Assembly (NCBI GenBank): GCA_910588295.1
Contig: CAJUQO010000064.1
Coordinates: 1 to 19,116 of the forward strand
From: an uncultured Lachnospiraceae bacterium
GTDB lineage: Bacteria > Bacillota > Clostridia > Lachnospirales > Lachnospiraceae
Direction: 5' to 3'
Length of the DNA: 19,116 nucleotides
The notes under the pieces are model-generated. The model made no database searches. It was given only the letters and a program-made list of their open reading frames with translations, and had not been told where the DNA came from. The position numbers were made by a program, and so were the translations under genes. The number at the start of each line of letters is the position of its first letter. Position 1 is the stretch's first letter. Positions 7,937 through 14,592 of this stretch are shown in pieces.

Positions 7937-8069
7937 ATGCTGATAATCTTTTTCTTCCTTTTAATCTCCTTGCCGCCAGAACTTTTCTTCCTCCGGCTGT
8001 GCTCATTCTTGCCCGGAAACCATGAACCTTTGCTCTCGATCTCTTCTTCGGCTGAAACGTCATCTTCAT
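7935..8069 (-). CDS. rpmH: 50S ribosomal protein L34
   Basis: Small, very basic large-subunit protein. It encodes 44 residues beginning MKMTFQPKKRSRAKVHGF and ending in LKGRKRLSA, which matches L34 along its whole length (normally 44-46 residues). The internal GFRARMSTAGGRKVLAARR is the family core. GGAGG lies about 10 nt upstream of the ATG at 8069. A second ATG six bases downstream gives the more usual MTFQP start and cannot be ruled out. It is the first gene of the leftward string, about 80 nt downstream of a near-consensus promoter. Too short for most ORF finders but unmistakable. Confidence 0.96.
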   Translation of the reverse strand: MKMTFQPKKRSRAKVHGFRARMSTAGGRKVLAARRLKGRKRLSA

Positions 8070-8156
8070 GGACTATGCCACCTCCTTACCTCTACCAAAT
8101 ATATATCTATTTTGGCCTTGAATTATCTTATGTATGCTGAAAAACATCCTCATAGA

Positions 8157-8185
8157 ATTATATAGAAAAAGGGAAAGCCCGTCAA
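8157..8185 (-). promoter_or_regulatory. Sigma-A promoter of the rpmH-rnpA-yidD-yidC string
   Basis: On the minus strand TTGACG (8185-8180), a 17-nt spacer and a perfect TATAAT (8162-8157). The start point would be near 8150, giving a leader of about 80 nt before rpmH. The nearest DnaA box is about 60 bp upstream, so DnaA bound at the origin could affect it. Confidence 0.85.
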
Positions 8186-8278
8186 GCATAAAGTGATTTT
8201 TTTTCGGCTGTTTCCCGTATCTATTTGCCTTAATGATTTTCCACCGATATCCACAAGTTTTCCCAGGTTTACGTAATG

Positions 8279-8310
8279 TTATCCACATTCTGTGGATAAT
8301 TTGTGGATAA
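8279..8310. promoter_or_regulatory. Tight cluster of three perfect DnaA boxes
   Basis: TTATCCACA at 8279-8287 and TGTGGATAA at 8291-8299 form an inverted pair with a 3-nt spacer. A third box, TGTGGATAA at 8302-8310, follows after 2 nt in direct orientation with the second. All three are exact matches to the high-affinity consensus, which argues for a principal DnaA loading site. Confidence 0.92.
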
Positions 8311-8466
8311 CTATTCAAAATCTGTTCCTATAGGCCGATAAACCCTTACAATCAGCCCTTTCCATACCATGAATATTGTGAATAACTTTTTCAACAGGGT
8401 CAATCATCCAAAAAAACGGCCCGTTTTTGACTTCTATCGTCATATTTTTCATGAACCGCCTGCAAG

Positions 8467-8475
8467 TTATCCACA
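8467..8475 (+). promoter_or_regulatory. Isolated perfect DnaA box beside the AT-rich stretch
   Basis: TTATCCACA, an exact consensus match, lies directly next to the AT-rich stretch that precedes dnaA. By analogy with other origins it could guide unwinding or repress the dnaA promoter about 50 bp downstream; both are inference. Confidence 0.85.
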
Positions 8476-8521
8476 TTTTCTAAATATTAATCATTGATAA
8501 AAACTCACTTTTATTATAAGA

Positions 8522-8534
8522 TAGTATAATACTA
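8522..8534 (+). promoter_or_regulatory. Candidate dnaA -10 region inside a small palindrome
   Basis: A perfect TATAAT (8525-8530) is embedded in TAGTAT-A-ATACTA, an exact inverted repeat with 6-nt arms. No good -35 stands 17 nt upstream (the hexamer there is AACTCA). TTGATA at 8494-8499 is a better hexamer but 25 nt away. A start near 8537 would give a leader of about 65 nt. The promoter assignment is tentative. Confidence 0.45.
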
Positions 8535-8603
8535 CTCTTATAAGGGGAACTATGCCTTTTTACGCTTTAAAAGCACATTGACGCATATTTCAGGAGAACT
8601 ACT

Positions 8604-9938
8604 ATGAACATAATCGAGAAAAAATGGAATGATATACTGAATCAGATCCGTCAGGAACATGATCTGTCCACAGTATCCTTCAATACATGGCTGAAGCCGC
8701 TGACAGTCTACAGCTATGAGGATCATATGGTCCGTATCCTTGTCCCCCTGCAGAAGGTCGGCCTGGATTACGTCAGCAGAAAATTTATGCTCCCCCTCAA
8801 AGTGGCCATTACGGAGATTACAGGTGAGGACTGTGAGATCCAGTTTATCCTTCCTGAAGACGTCAAAAATGAAGAAAAAAAATCTACCTATAATAATAAC
8901 GACCAGGATGCCAATCTGAAAAAAGAATATACTTTTGATACTTTTGTCGTAGGAAGCAACAACCAGTTCGCCCATGCGGCTTCTCTGGCCGTTGCGGAAT
9001 CGCCGGGTGAAATATATAATCCCCTGTTTCTGTACAGTGGTGTGGGACTGGGCAAAACCCACCTGATGCACTCCATCGCCCACTTTATCCTGCAGAAAGA
9101 TTCCTCCATGCGAGTGCGTTATGTGACCAGCGAAGCGTTCACCAACGAACTGATCGAAGCCCTCCGGAACGGCAGCAACAATTCCATGAAGAATTTCCGC
9201 GAGAAATACAGGAATGTGGATGTGCTGCTCATTGATGACGTACAGTTCATTATCGGGAAAGAATCCACTCAGGAGGAATTTTTCCATACTTTCAATACGC
9301 TGCACGACGCAAAAAAGCAGATCATTATTTCCAGCGATAAGCCCCCCAAGGATATTGAGATCCTGGAGGAACGCATCCGTTCCCGTTTTGAGTGGGGTCT
9401 GGTCTGCGATATATCCTCCCCTGATTACGAAACCCGCATGGCTATCCTGCAGAAAAAACAGGAGCTGGAGGGATATGACGTGGGAAATGAAGTCATAGAA
9501 TACATAGCGTCCAATATCACCTCCAATATCCGTGAACTGGAAGGAGCACTGACAAAAATCAAGGCCTACGCCAAACTTGTCAAACAGGAGATTAATCTGC
9601 AGTTTGCCGAACAGGTACTAAAGGATGTCATCTCTCCCAACGACAAGAAGATCGTGACACCGGAACTAATCATCAGCATGGTAGCTGAACAGTACGACAT
9701 CACTCCCGCCGATATTACCGGGAATAAGCGGAACAGTAAGATCGTCTACCCGAGGCAGATCGCCATGTATCTGTGCCGCGAGATGCTGGATATCCCCCTT
9801 ACCCAGATCGGTACTTATCTAGGCAAAAGGGACCATACCACCATCATTCATGGAATCACGAAAATAGAAGAAGAATTAAAAAATTCTCCCCAGACCCAAA
9901 GTACCATAGCGCTGCTGAAGAAGAAGCTGAGCTCCTGA
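8604..9938 (+). CDS. dnaA: Chromosomal replication initiator DnaA
   Basis: AAA+ ATPase that binds DnaA boxes, melts the origin and helps load the replicative helicase. The product is 444 residues, normal length. Domain I is about 1-85 (with the WLKPL motif at 29-33) and a short asparagine/lysine-rich domain II linker about 86-108. Domain III is about 109-340 with Walker A SGVGLGKT (145-152), Walker B LLIDDVQF (208-215), the sensor region ISSDKPP, and EERIRSRFEWGL. Domain IV is 350-444 with the DNA-recognition signature RDHTTIIHG (409-417). The first Walker A position is Ser rather than the usual Gly. AGGAG lies 8 nt before the ATG. DnaA boxes flank the gene on both sides, so autoregulation is likely. 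Confidence 0.98.
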   Translation: MNIIEKKWNDILNQIRQEHDLSTVSFNTWLKPLTVYSYEDHMVRILVPLQKVGLDYVSRKFMLPLKVAITEITGEDCEIQFILPEDVKNEEKKSTYNNNDQDANLKKEYTFDTFVVGSNNQFAHAASLAVAESPGEIYNPLFLYSGVGLGKTHLMHSIAHFILQKDSSMRVRYVTSEAFTNELIEALRNGSNNSMKNFREKYRNVDVLLIDDVQFIIGKESTQEEFFHTFNTLHDAKKQIIISSDKPPKDIEILEERIRSRFEWGLVCDISSPDYETRMAILQKKQELEGYDVGNEVIEYIASNITSNIRELEGALTKIKAYAKLVKQEINLQFAEQVLKDVISPNDKKIVTPELIISMVAEQYDITPADITGNKRNSKIVYPRQIAMYLCREMLDIPLTQIGTYLGKRDHTTIIHGITKIEEELKNSPQTQSTIALLKKKLSS

Positions 9939-10204
9939 TGAAGCTTCCTCATTATTGTGCCGCTCTATCCACATTTTGTATATAAAGGATGTGGATAAGC
10001 TGTGTAAACTGTTGATTCCACAAACGGGGCTTACTTTTACACATCCTCAGGCAGAGTTTTTCACATGGTTTTACATGAAGAAAAATCTTTTATTCATGCC
10101 GGTTTTCAGGGATATTCACAAATTCACATTATCTAAGACGATGACTGCGGATTTCATCTATTATATATATTGATTACGTTTTCCACCGGAAAGGAGTTTC
10201 CTGT
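9939..10204. other. Origin, dnaA-dnaN intergenic part
   Basis: A 266-nt non-coding gap with one perfect DnaA box, TGTGGATAA at 9990-9998 (-), and two weaker ones: CTATCCACA at 9965-9973 (+, one mismatch) and ATATTCACA at 10112-10120 (+, two mismatches). An AT-only run lies near 10157-10171. A second box cluster downstream of dnaA is the arrangement of the bipartite Bacillus subtilis origin. No convincing terminator or -35/-10 pair is visible, so dnaN may depend on dnaA transcription or on a weak promoter in the AT-rich part. Confidence 0.7.
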
Positions 10205-11308
10205 ATGCATGTACTTTTTCCTAAAAACAATCTTCAGAAAAGTGTTAACATTTCTCTCAGAGCCGTTCCGGCTCGAACCACCATGTCTATTTTGGAATGT
10301 ATCCTTATAGATGCCCGATCCAACGAGATCAAATTTACGACAAATGATATGGAACTGGGAATTGAAACCATTGTAGAAGGAACTATTTATGAGAAAGGCC
10401 TTATCGCGGTGGACGCCCGCATTTTCTCGGATATCATACGAAAGCTTCCAGACAATGATGTTGATATTCATACAGATGACAATTTAAATATGACGATCAC
10501 CTGTGAAAAGGCAAAATTTACTATACCTGGCCGTTCCGGTGATGATTTTACATATCTGCCGGTTTTGGAAAAATCCGAATATATCACCGTTTCTCAGTTT
10601 TCTTTAAAAGAAATTATTCGGCAGACCATCTTCTCCATTGCCGCCAATGAAAATAATAAACTGATGACAGGAGAATTATTTGAGATCCGCAACGGTGAAT
10701 TGCGGGTAGTATCCCTGGACGGACACAGAATATCAATACGGAAGCTGTTTCTGAAAGAAAGTAATTTAAATAAAAAAGTGATCGTACCGGGAAAAACTCT
10801 GATCGAGATCAGCAAAGTGCTTTCCGGGGAGACAGAGGATATGGTCAACATTTATTTCACGGAAAACCATATCATATTTGATTTTGACCAGGCAACGATG
10901 GTTTCCCGTCTGATCGAAGGTGAGTATTTTAAAATCGAACAGATGCTCACTAATGATTATGAGACAAAAATGATCATTAATAAAAAAGAATTTTTAAACT
11001 GTATTGACCGTGCCACCCTTCTGGTCAAGGAGGGAGACAAAAAGCCCATCGTCATCAATATAGAAGATGAGTCTCTGGATCTGAAGATCCAGGCCCCCAT
11101 GGGTTCCATGGATGAACGGATTGACATTGAGAAAGAGGGAAAGGATATCATGATAGGTTTTAATCCCAAGTTTCTCATGGATGCGCTGAAAGTAATTGAT
11201 GATGAGACGGTAACGATCTATCTGGTTAATGCGAAAGCCCCCTGTGTGATCCGGAGCGAATCCTATCTGTATTTGATCCTTCCGGTAAACTTCAACAGTG
11301 TGCGTTGA
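10205..11308 (+). CDS. dnaN: DNA polymerase III beta subunit (sliding clamp)
   Basis: Ring-shaped clamp that tethers replicative polymerase and many repair proteins to DNA. The product is 367 residues, typical. It shows the three-repeat layout. Domain 1 has the VPARTTMSILECILIDA block (about 21-37) and the later PGRSGDDFTYLP. The middle domain has VVSLDGHRISIRK, and the C-terminal domain has IGFNPKFLMDALKVIDDETV and ends SYLYLILPVNFNSVR. Both the DGHR region and the C-terminus help form the peptide-binding pocket. AAAGGAG lies 8 nt before the ATG. It is followed after 13 nt by the S4-domain gene. Confidence 0.97.
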   Translation: MHVLFPKNNLQKSVNISLRAVPARTTMSILECILIDARSNEIKFTTNDMELGIETIVEGTIYEKGLIAVDARIFSDIIRKLPDNDVDIHTDDNLNMTITCEKAKFTIPGRSGDDFTYLPVLEKSEYITVSQFSLKEIIRQTIFSIAANENNKLMTGELFEIRNGELRVVSLDGHRISIRKLFLKESNLNKKVIVPGKTLIEISKVLSGETEDMVNIYFTENHIIFDFDQATMVSRLIEGEYFKIEQMLTNDYETKMIINKKEFLNCIDRATLLVKEGDKKPIVINIEDESLDLKIQAPMGSMDERIDIEKEGKDIMIGFNPKFLMDALKVIDDETVTIYLVNAKAPCVIRSESYLYLILPVNFNSVR

Positions 11309-11321
11309 CGGAGGATGAACT

Positions 11322-11540
11322 ATGAAGGAACTGGTGCTTAGGAACGAATACATCAAGCTGGGTCAGGCATTAAAAGCGGCGGATTTGGTTTCCGACGGTG
11401 CGGAGGCCAAGATGGTGATCCAGGATGGAAAAGTAGAAGTAAACGGGATCACGGATACCCGCCGGGGGCGTAAGCTGCAGGCGGGGGACGTGGTGGTATA
11501 TAGCGGCAGCGAGCTTAAGATCATCGGACAGGACGGCTGA
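11322..11540 (+). CDS. yaaA: S4-domain RNA-binding protein YaaA (RlbA family)
   Basis: Small S4-like protein of 72 residues, always found between dnaN and recF in many Bacillota. The S4 fold core is visible: the Y-I-K-L-G-Q-A-L-K helix (10-18), then LVSDGAEAKMVIQDGKVEVNG (start of residues 22-42), then RRGRKLQAGDVV (47-58). This is the usual S4 pattern of a helix pair, G-x-V-x-V-N-G, and R-x-x-K-L. S4 domains bind structured RNA, and in Bacillus the orthologue has been linked to ribosome assembly; the exact role here is inferred. GGAGG lies 7 nt before the ATG. Its TGA overlaps the recF ATG by one base (TGATG), so the two are probably translationally coupled. Confidence 0.92.
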   Translation: MKELVLRNEYIKLGQALKAADLVSDGAEAKMVIQDGKVEVNGITDTRRGRKLQAGDVVVYSGSELKIIGQDG

Positions 11541-12646
11541 TGTTTGCGGAATCCATAGAGCTTAAAAATTTCAGAAATTACGAAAGTCTGTCCTTAAAGC
11601 TGAATCCGGGCACGAATATTCTTTACGGGGATAATGCCCAGGGAAAGACCAATATCCTGGAGGCAGTCTATCTGTGCGGTACGACAAAATCCCATCGGGG
11701 GGCCAGGGACAGGGAGATGATCCGGTTTGGCGAAGAGGAATCCCATATACGGATGTCGGTCAGACGACAGGATATTCCCTACCGCATAGACATGCATCTT
11801 AAAAAGAGCAGGGCGAAGGGGATCGCCATCAATGAGATGCCGATAAAAAAGGCGTCGGAGCTGTTTGGCATCATGAATTTTGTCTGTTTTTCTCCTGAAG
11901 ATCTGAATATTGTCAAAAACGGACCGGCCGAACGCAGGCGTTTTCTGAACCTGGAACTATGCCAGATCAGCCGGGTTTATATGGATGATCTGGCAAATTA
12001 TACAAAGGCGCTGGATCAGAGAAACAGACTTTTAAAAGATGCTTTTTTTCATCCCGATTATCTGGATATGCTGGACGTATGGGATGAGCAGCTTTTGTCC
12101 TATGGGCGGAAGCTGATCAGGGAGCGCAGGCAATTTCTTCTATATCTGAATGAACTTTTGGCGGAGATCCACAGCGGGCTGACTCACGGGGACGAGAAGA
12201 TCACCCTGATTTATGAACCGGATGTTCATGAAGAGGAGTTCGAGAAGCGTCTCAGAGAAAACAGGGACAGGGATATACATAGCAAGACTACGTCGGCAGG
12301 ACCCCACAGAGATGATTTTAATATACAGGCCAACGGTATCGATATGCGGAAATTTGGTTCCCAGGGACAGCAGCGCACTGCAGCTTTGTCGATGAAGCTG
12401 TCGGAAATACAGATTGTAAAGCGGGCTGCGGATGACACGCCGGTACTTTTACTGGACGATGTACTGTCTGAACTGGACAGCAGTAGGCAAAACTATTTGT
12501 TACAGAGCATTTCAGATGTCCAGACATTGATTACCTGCACCGGGCTGGACGAGTTTGTTGAGCACAAATTTGCCATGGATCAGGTGTACAGGGTTTCCTG
12601 TGGCCATATTGAAGAAGCAGCGCCGCAGCGCATTATTGGAGGTTAA
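11540..12646 (+). CDS. recF: DNA replication and repair protein RecF
   Basis: SMC-like ATPase that, with RecO and RecR, loads RecA at single-strand gaps and stalled forks. The product is 368 residues, standard. Walker A GDNAQGKT spans 30-37 directly after the N-terminal LKNFRNYESLSL motif. The family stretch GPAERRRFLNLELCQ lies near 128-142. The ABC-type signature GSQGQQRTAALS is at 273-284 and Walker B PVLLLDDVLSELD at 301-313, including the conserved D-x-L-S-E-L-D loop. The ATG overlaps the yaaA stop by one base, which replaces a clear ribosome binding site. Its stop is 3 nt before gyrB. Confidence 0.97.
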   Translation: MFAESIELKNFRNYESLSLKLNPGTNILYGDNAQGKTNILEAVYLCGTTKSHRGARDREMIRFGEEESHIRMSVRRQDIPYRIDMHLKKSRAKGIAINEMPIKKASELFGIMNFVCFSPEDLNIVKNGPAERRRFLNLELCQISRVYMDDLANYTKALDQRNRLLKDAFFHPDYLDMLDVWDEQLLSYGRKLIRERRQFLLYLNELLAEIHSGLTHGDEKITLIYEPDVHEEEFEKRLRENRDRDIHSKTTSAGPHRDDFNIQANGIDMRKFGSQGQQRTAALSMKLSEIQIVKRAADDTPVLLLDDVLSELDSSRQNYLLQSISDVQTLITCTGLDEFVEHKFAMDQVYRVSCGHIEEAAPQRIIGG

Positions 12647-12649
12647 GAC

Positions 12650-14566
12650 ATGAATACAGAATACGGAGCAGATCAGATTCAGATTTTGGAGGGGCTTGAG
12701 GCCGTGCGTAAGAGGCCGGGTATGTATATCGGCAGCACTTCGTCGAGGGGACTTCACCATCTGGTCTATGAGATCGTGGATAATGCTGTGGACGAGGCGC
12801 TGGCAGGTTTTTGCAATAAGATAGAAGTATTCATCAATGAAGATAACTCTATTACGGTCATTGATGACGGGCGGGGAATCCCCGTGGGCATTAATCACAA
12901 ATCGGGAAAACCGGCGGTGGAGGTGGTGTTCACAATTCTTCATGCCGGCGGTAAGTTCGGCGGAGGGGGATACAAGGTGTCCGGCGGTTTGCATGGTGTG
13001 GGCGCTTCCGTGGTAAACGCTTTGTCGGAGTGGCTGGAAGTGAAGATATGCCGGGATGGTAAAGTGTATAAACAGCGTTATGAAAGAGGCCATGTCATGT
13101 ACCCCCTTAAGGAGGTCGGCACTTGTGATTTGGAGCAAACCGGTACCCGGGTGGATTTTCTGCCCGATAAAAATATATTTGAGGAAACAGTGTTTGATTA
13201 TGATACGCTGAAGGTTCGTTTCCGGGAGATGGCCTTTCTGACTCGTGGGCTGAAAATCTGTCTTACGGACAAGAGGGAAGAAAAGCCGGTCAGAAGAGAA
13301 TTTCACTATGAGGGCGGTATCAATGAGTTTGTGGCTTATCTGAATAAAGGGAAGTCTCCTCTCTATGGAGAAGTCATCTATTGTGAGGGGGAGAAGGACG
13401 GCGTCCAGGTAGAAGTGGCGATGCAGCACAACGATTCCTACACGGAAAATACGTACGGTTTCGTCAACAATATCACTACGCCCGAGGGCGGCACTCATAT
13501 CATGGGTTTCCGCAATGCTCTGACCAAGACATTCAACGAATATGCCAGAAAGAATAAACTGCTGAAGGAAAGTGACCAGAATCTGATCGGAGAGGATATC
13601 CGGGAGGGGCTGGCGGCTATTATCAGCGTGAAGATCGAGGAGCCTCAGTTTGAAGGGCAGACCAAGCAGAAACTGGGCAACAGTGAGGCCAGGGGAGCCG
13701 TGGATAATATTGTAAGCAGGCAATTGGAGCTGTTTCTCGAACAGAATCCTTCTGTGGCCAAGATTATTGTGGATAAATCTCTCTTATCCCAGAGAGCCAG
13801 GGAGGCCGCACGGAAAGCCAGGGATTTAACCAGGCGGAAATCTGCCCTGGACGGCATGGCCCTGCCCGGAAAACTGGCGGACTGTACAGATAAGGATCCG
13901 AAAAACTGTGAAATATACCTGGTGGAGGGCGATTCTGCCGGCGGTTCCGCAAAAATGGCCCGCAGCCCCCAAACCCAGGCCATCCTTCCCCTGCGGGGAA
14001 AGATATTGAATGTGGAAAAAGCCAGGCTGGATCGGATTTACAGCAATGAGGAGATCCGTGCCATGATCACTGCCTTCGGTACGGGCATCCATGAAGATTT
14101 CGATATCACCAAGCTGCGCTATGATAAAATAATTATTATGACAGACGCTGACGTGGACGGCGCCCACATCGATACGTTGATGCTGACTTTCCTGTACCGT
14201 TTTATGCCGGAGCTTATCCGCCAGGGTCATGTCTATCTGGCCATGCCGCCTCTATTTAAAGTAGAAAAAAATAAAAAAGTCTGGTATGCTTACGATGACG
14301 ATGAACTGCAGGGAATCCTGGCCGAAATAGGCCGGGACGGCAACAATAAGATCCAGCGATATAAAGGTCTTGGTGAGATGGACGCCGACCAGCTGTGGGA
14401 GACCACCATGGATCCCGAAAGAAGAGTTCTGAAACGGGTGACGATCAATGAAAATGAATCCTCGGAAATTGATCTGGTCTTTACGATACTGATGGGAGAT
14501 AAAGTGGAACCCAGGAGGGAATTTATTGAGACAAACGCAAAATATGTACAAAATCTGGATATCTGA
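12650..14566 (+). CDS. gyrB: DNA gyrase subunit B
   Basis: ATPase subunit of gyrase, which introduces negative supercoils with GyrA. The product is 638 residues, the short Gram-positive form. GHKL ATPase motifs are EIVDNAVDEAL (41-51, Asn45), IDDGRGIPV (71-79) and the lid region GGLHGVGASVVNALS (112-126). The transducer domain is about 220-390. The TOPRIM domain has YLVEGDSAGGSAK (423-435, catalytic Glu426) and the metal-binding TDADVDG (498-504). The C-terminal signature QRYKGLGEMDADQLWETTMDP spans about 569-589, and the protein ends NAKYVQNLDI. The residues 438-443 after the EGDSAGG motif read RSPQTQ, unlike the common RDRRFQ type. GGAGG lies 7 nt before the ATG. It is 26 nt from gyrA, so the two are probably co-transcribed. 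Confidence 0.98.
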   Translation: MNTEYGADQIQILEGLEAVRKRPGMYIGSTSSRGLHHLVYEIVDNAVDEALAGFCNKIEVFINEDNSITVIDDGRGIPVGINHKSGKPAVEVVFTILHAGGKFGGGGYKVSGGLHGVGASVVNALSEWLEVKICRDGKVYKQRYERGHVMYPLKEVGTCDLEQTGTRVDFLPDKNIFEETVFDYDTLKVRFREMAFLTRGLKICLTDKREEKPVRREFHYEGGINEFVAYLNKGKSPLYGEVIYCEGEKDGVQVEVAMQHNDSYTENTYGFVNNITTPEGGTHIMGFRNALTKTFNEYARKNKLLKESDQNLIGEDIREGLAAIISVKIEEPQFEGQTKQKLGNSEARGAVDNIVSRQLELFLEQNPSVAKIIVDKSLLSQRAREAARKARDLTRRKSALDGMALPGKLADCTDKDPKNCEIYLVEGDSAGGSAKMARSPQTQAILPLRGKILNVEKARLDRIYSNEEIRAMITAFGTGIHEDFDITKLRYDKIIIMTDADVDGAHIDTLMLTFLYRFMPELIRQGHVYLAMPPLFKVEKNKKVWYAYDDDELQGILAEIGRDGNNKIQRYKGLGEMDADQLWETTMDPERRVLKRVTINENESSEIDLVFTILMGDKVEPRREFIETNAKYVQNLDI

Positions 14567-14592
14567 CGGCGTAGGAAGGGGGTTTTAAGTAG

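Larger units (their letters stand above)
8190..8600. other. Replication origin, dnaA-upstream part (oriC)
   Basis: The only stretch of more than 300 bases without a gene lies between rpmH and dnaA. It holds four perfect DnaA boxes (TTATCCACA or its complement) at 8279-8287 (+), 8291-8299 (-), 8302-8310 (-) and 8467-8475 (+). Near matches lie at 8247-8255 (ATATCCACA, +) and 8377-8385 (TGTGAATAA, -). From about 8476 to 8540 the sequence is strongly AT-rich, up to the dnaA promoter region. Gene context (rpmH/dnaA divergence) is the standard Bacillota origin. Which side unwinds first cannot be told from the sequence. Confidence 0.88.

Noticed and set aside
8073..8318. An 81-codon minus-strand frame upstream of rpmH
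   Set aside because: It runs through the rpmH promoter and three DnaA boxes, so it is origin DNA and not coding.
8550..9305. A 251-codon minus-strand open frame over the start of dnaA
   Set aside because: Antisense shadow of dnaA; low-complexity hydrophobic runs come from the reverse complement of lysine-rich dnaA sequence.
12512..13723. A 403-codon open frame on the minus strand inside recF/gyrB
   Set aside because: It lies fully antisense to clear recF and gyrB coding sequence, has no ribosome binding site or recognisable domain, and follows from codon bias of gyrB.
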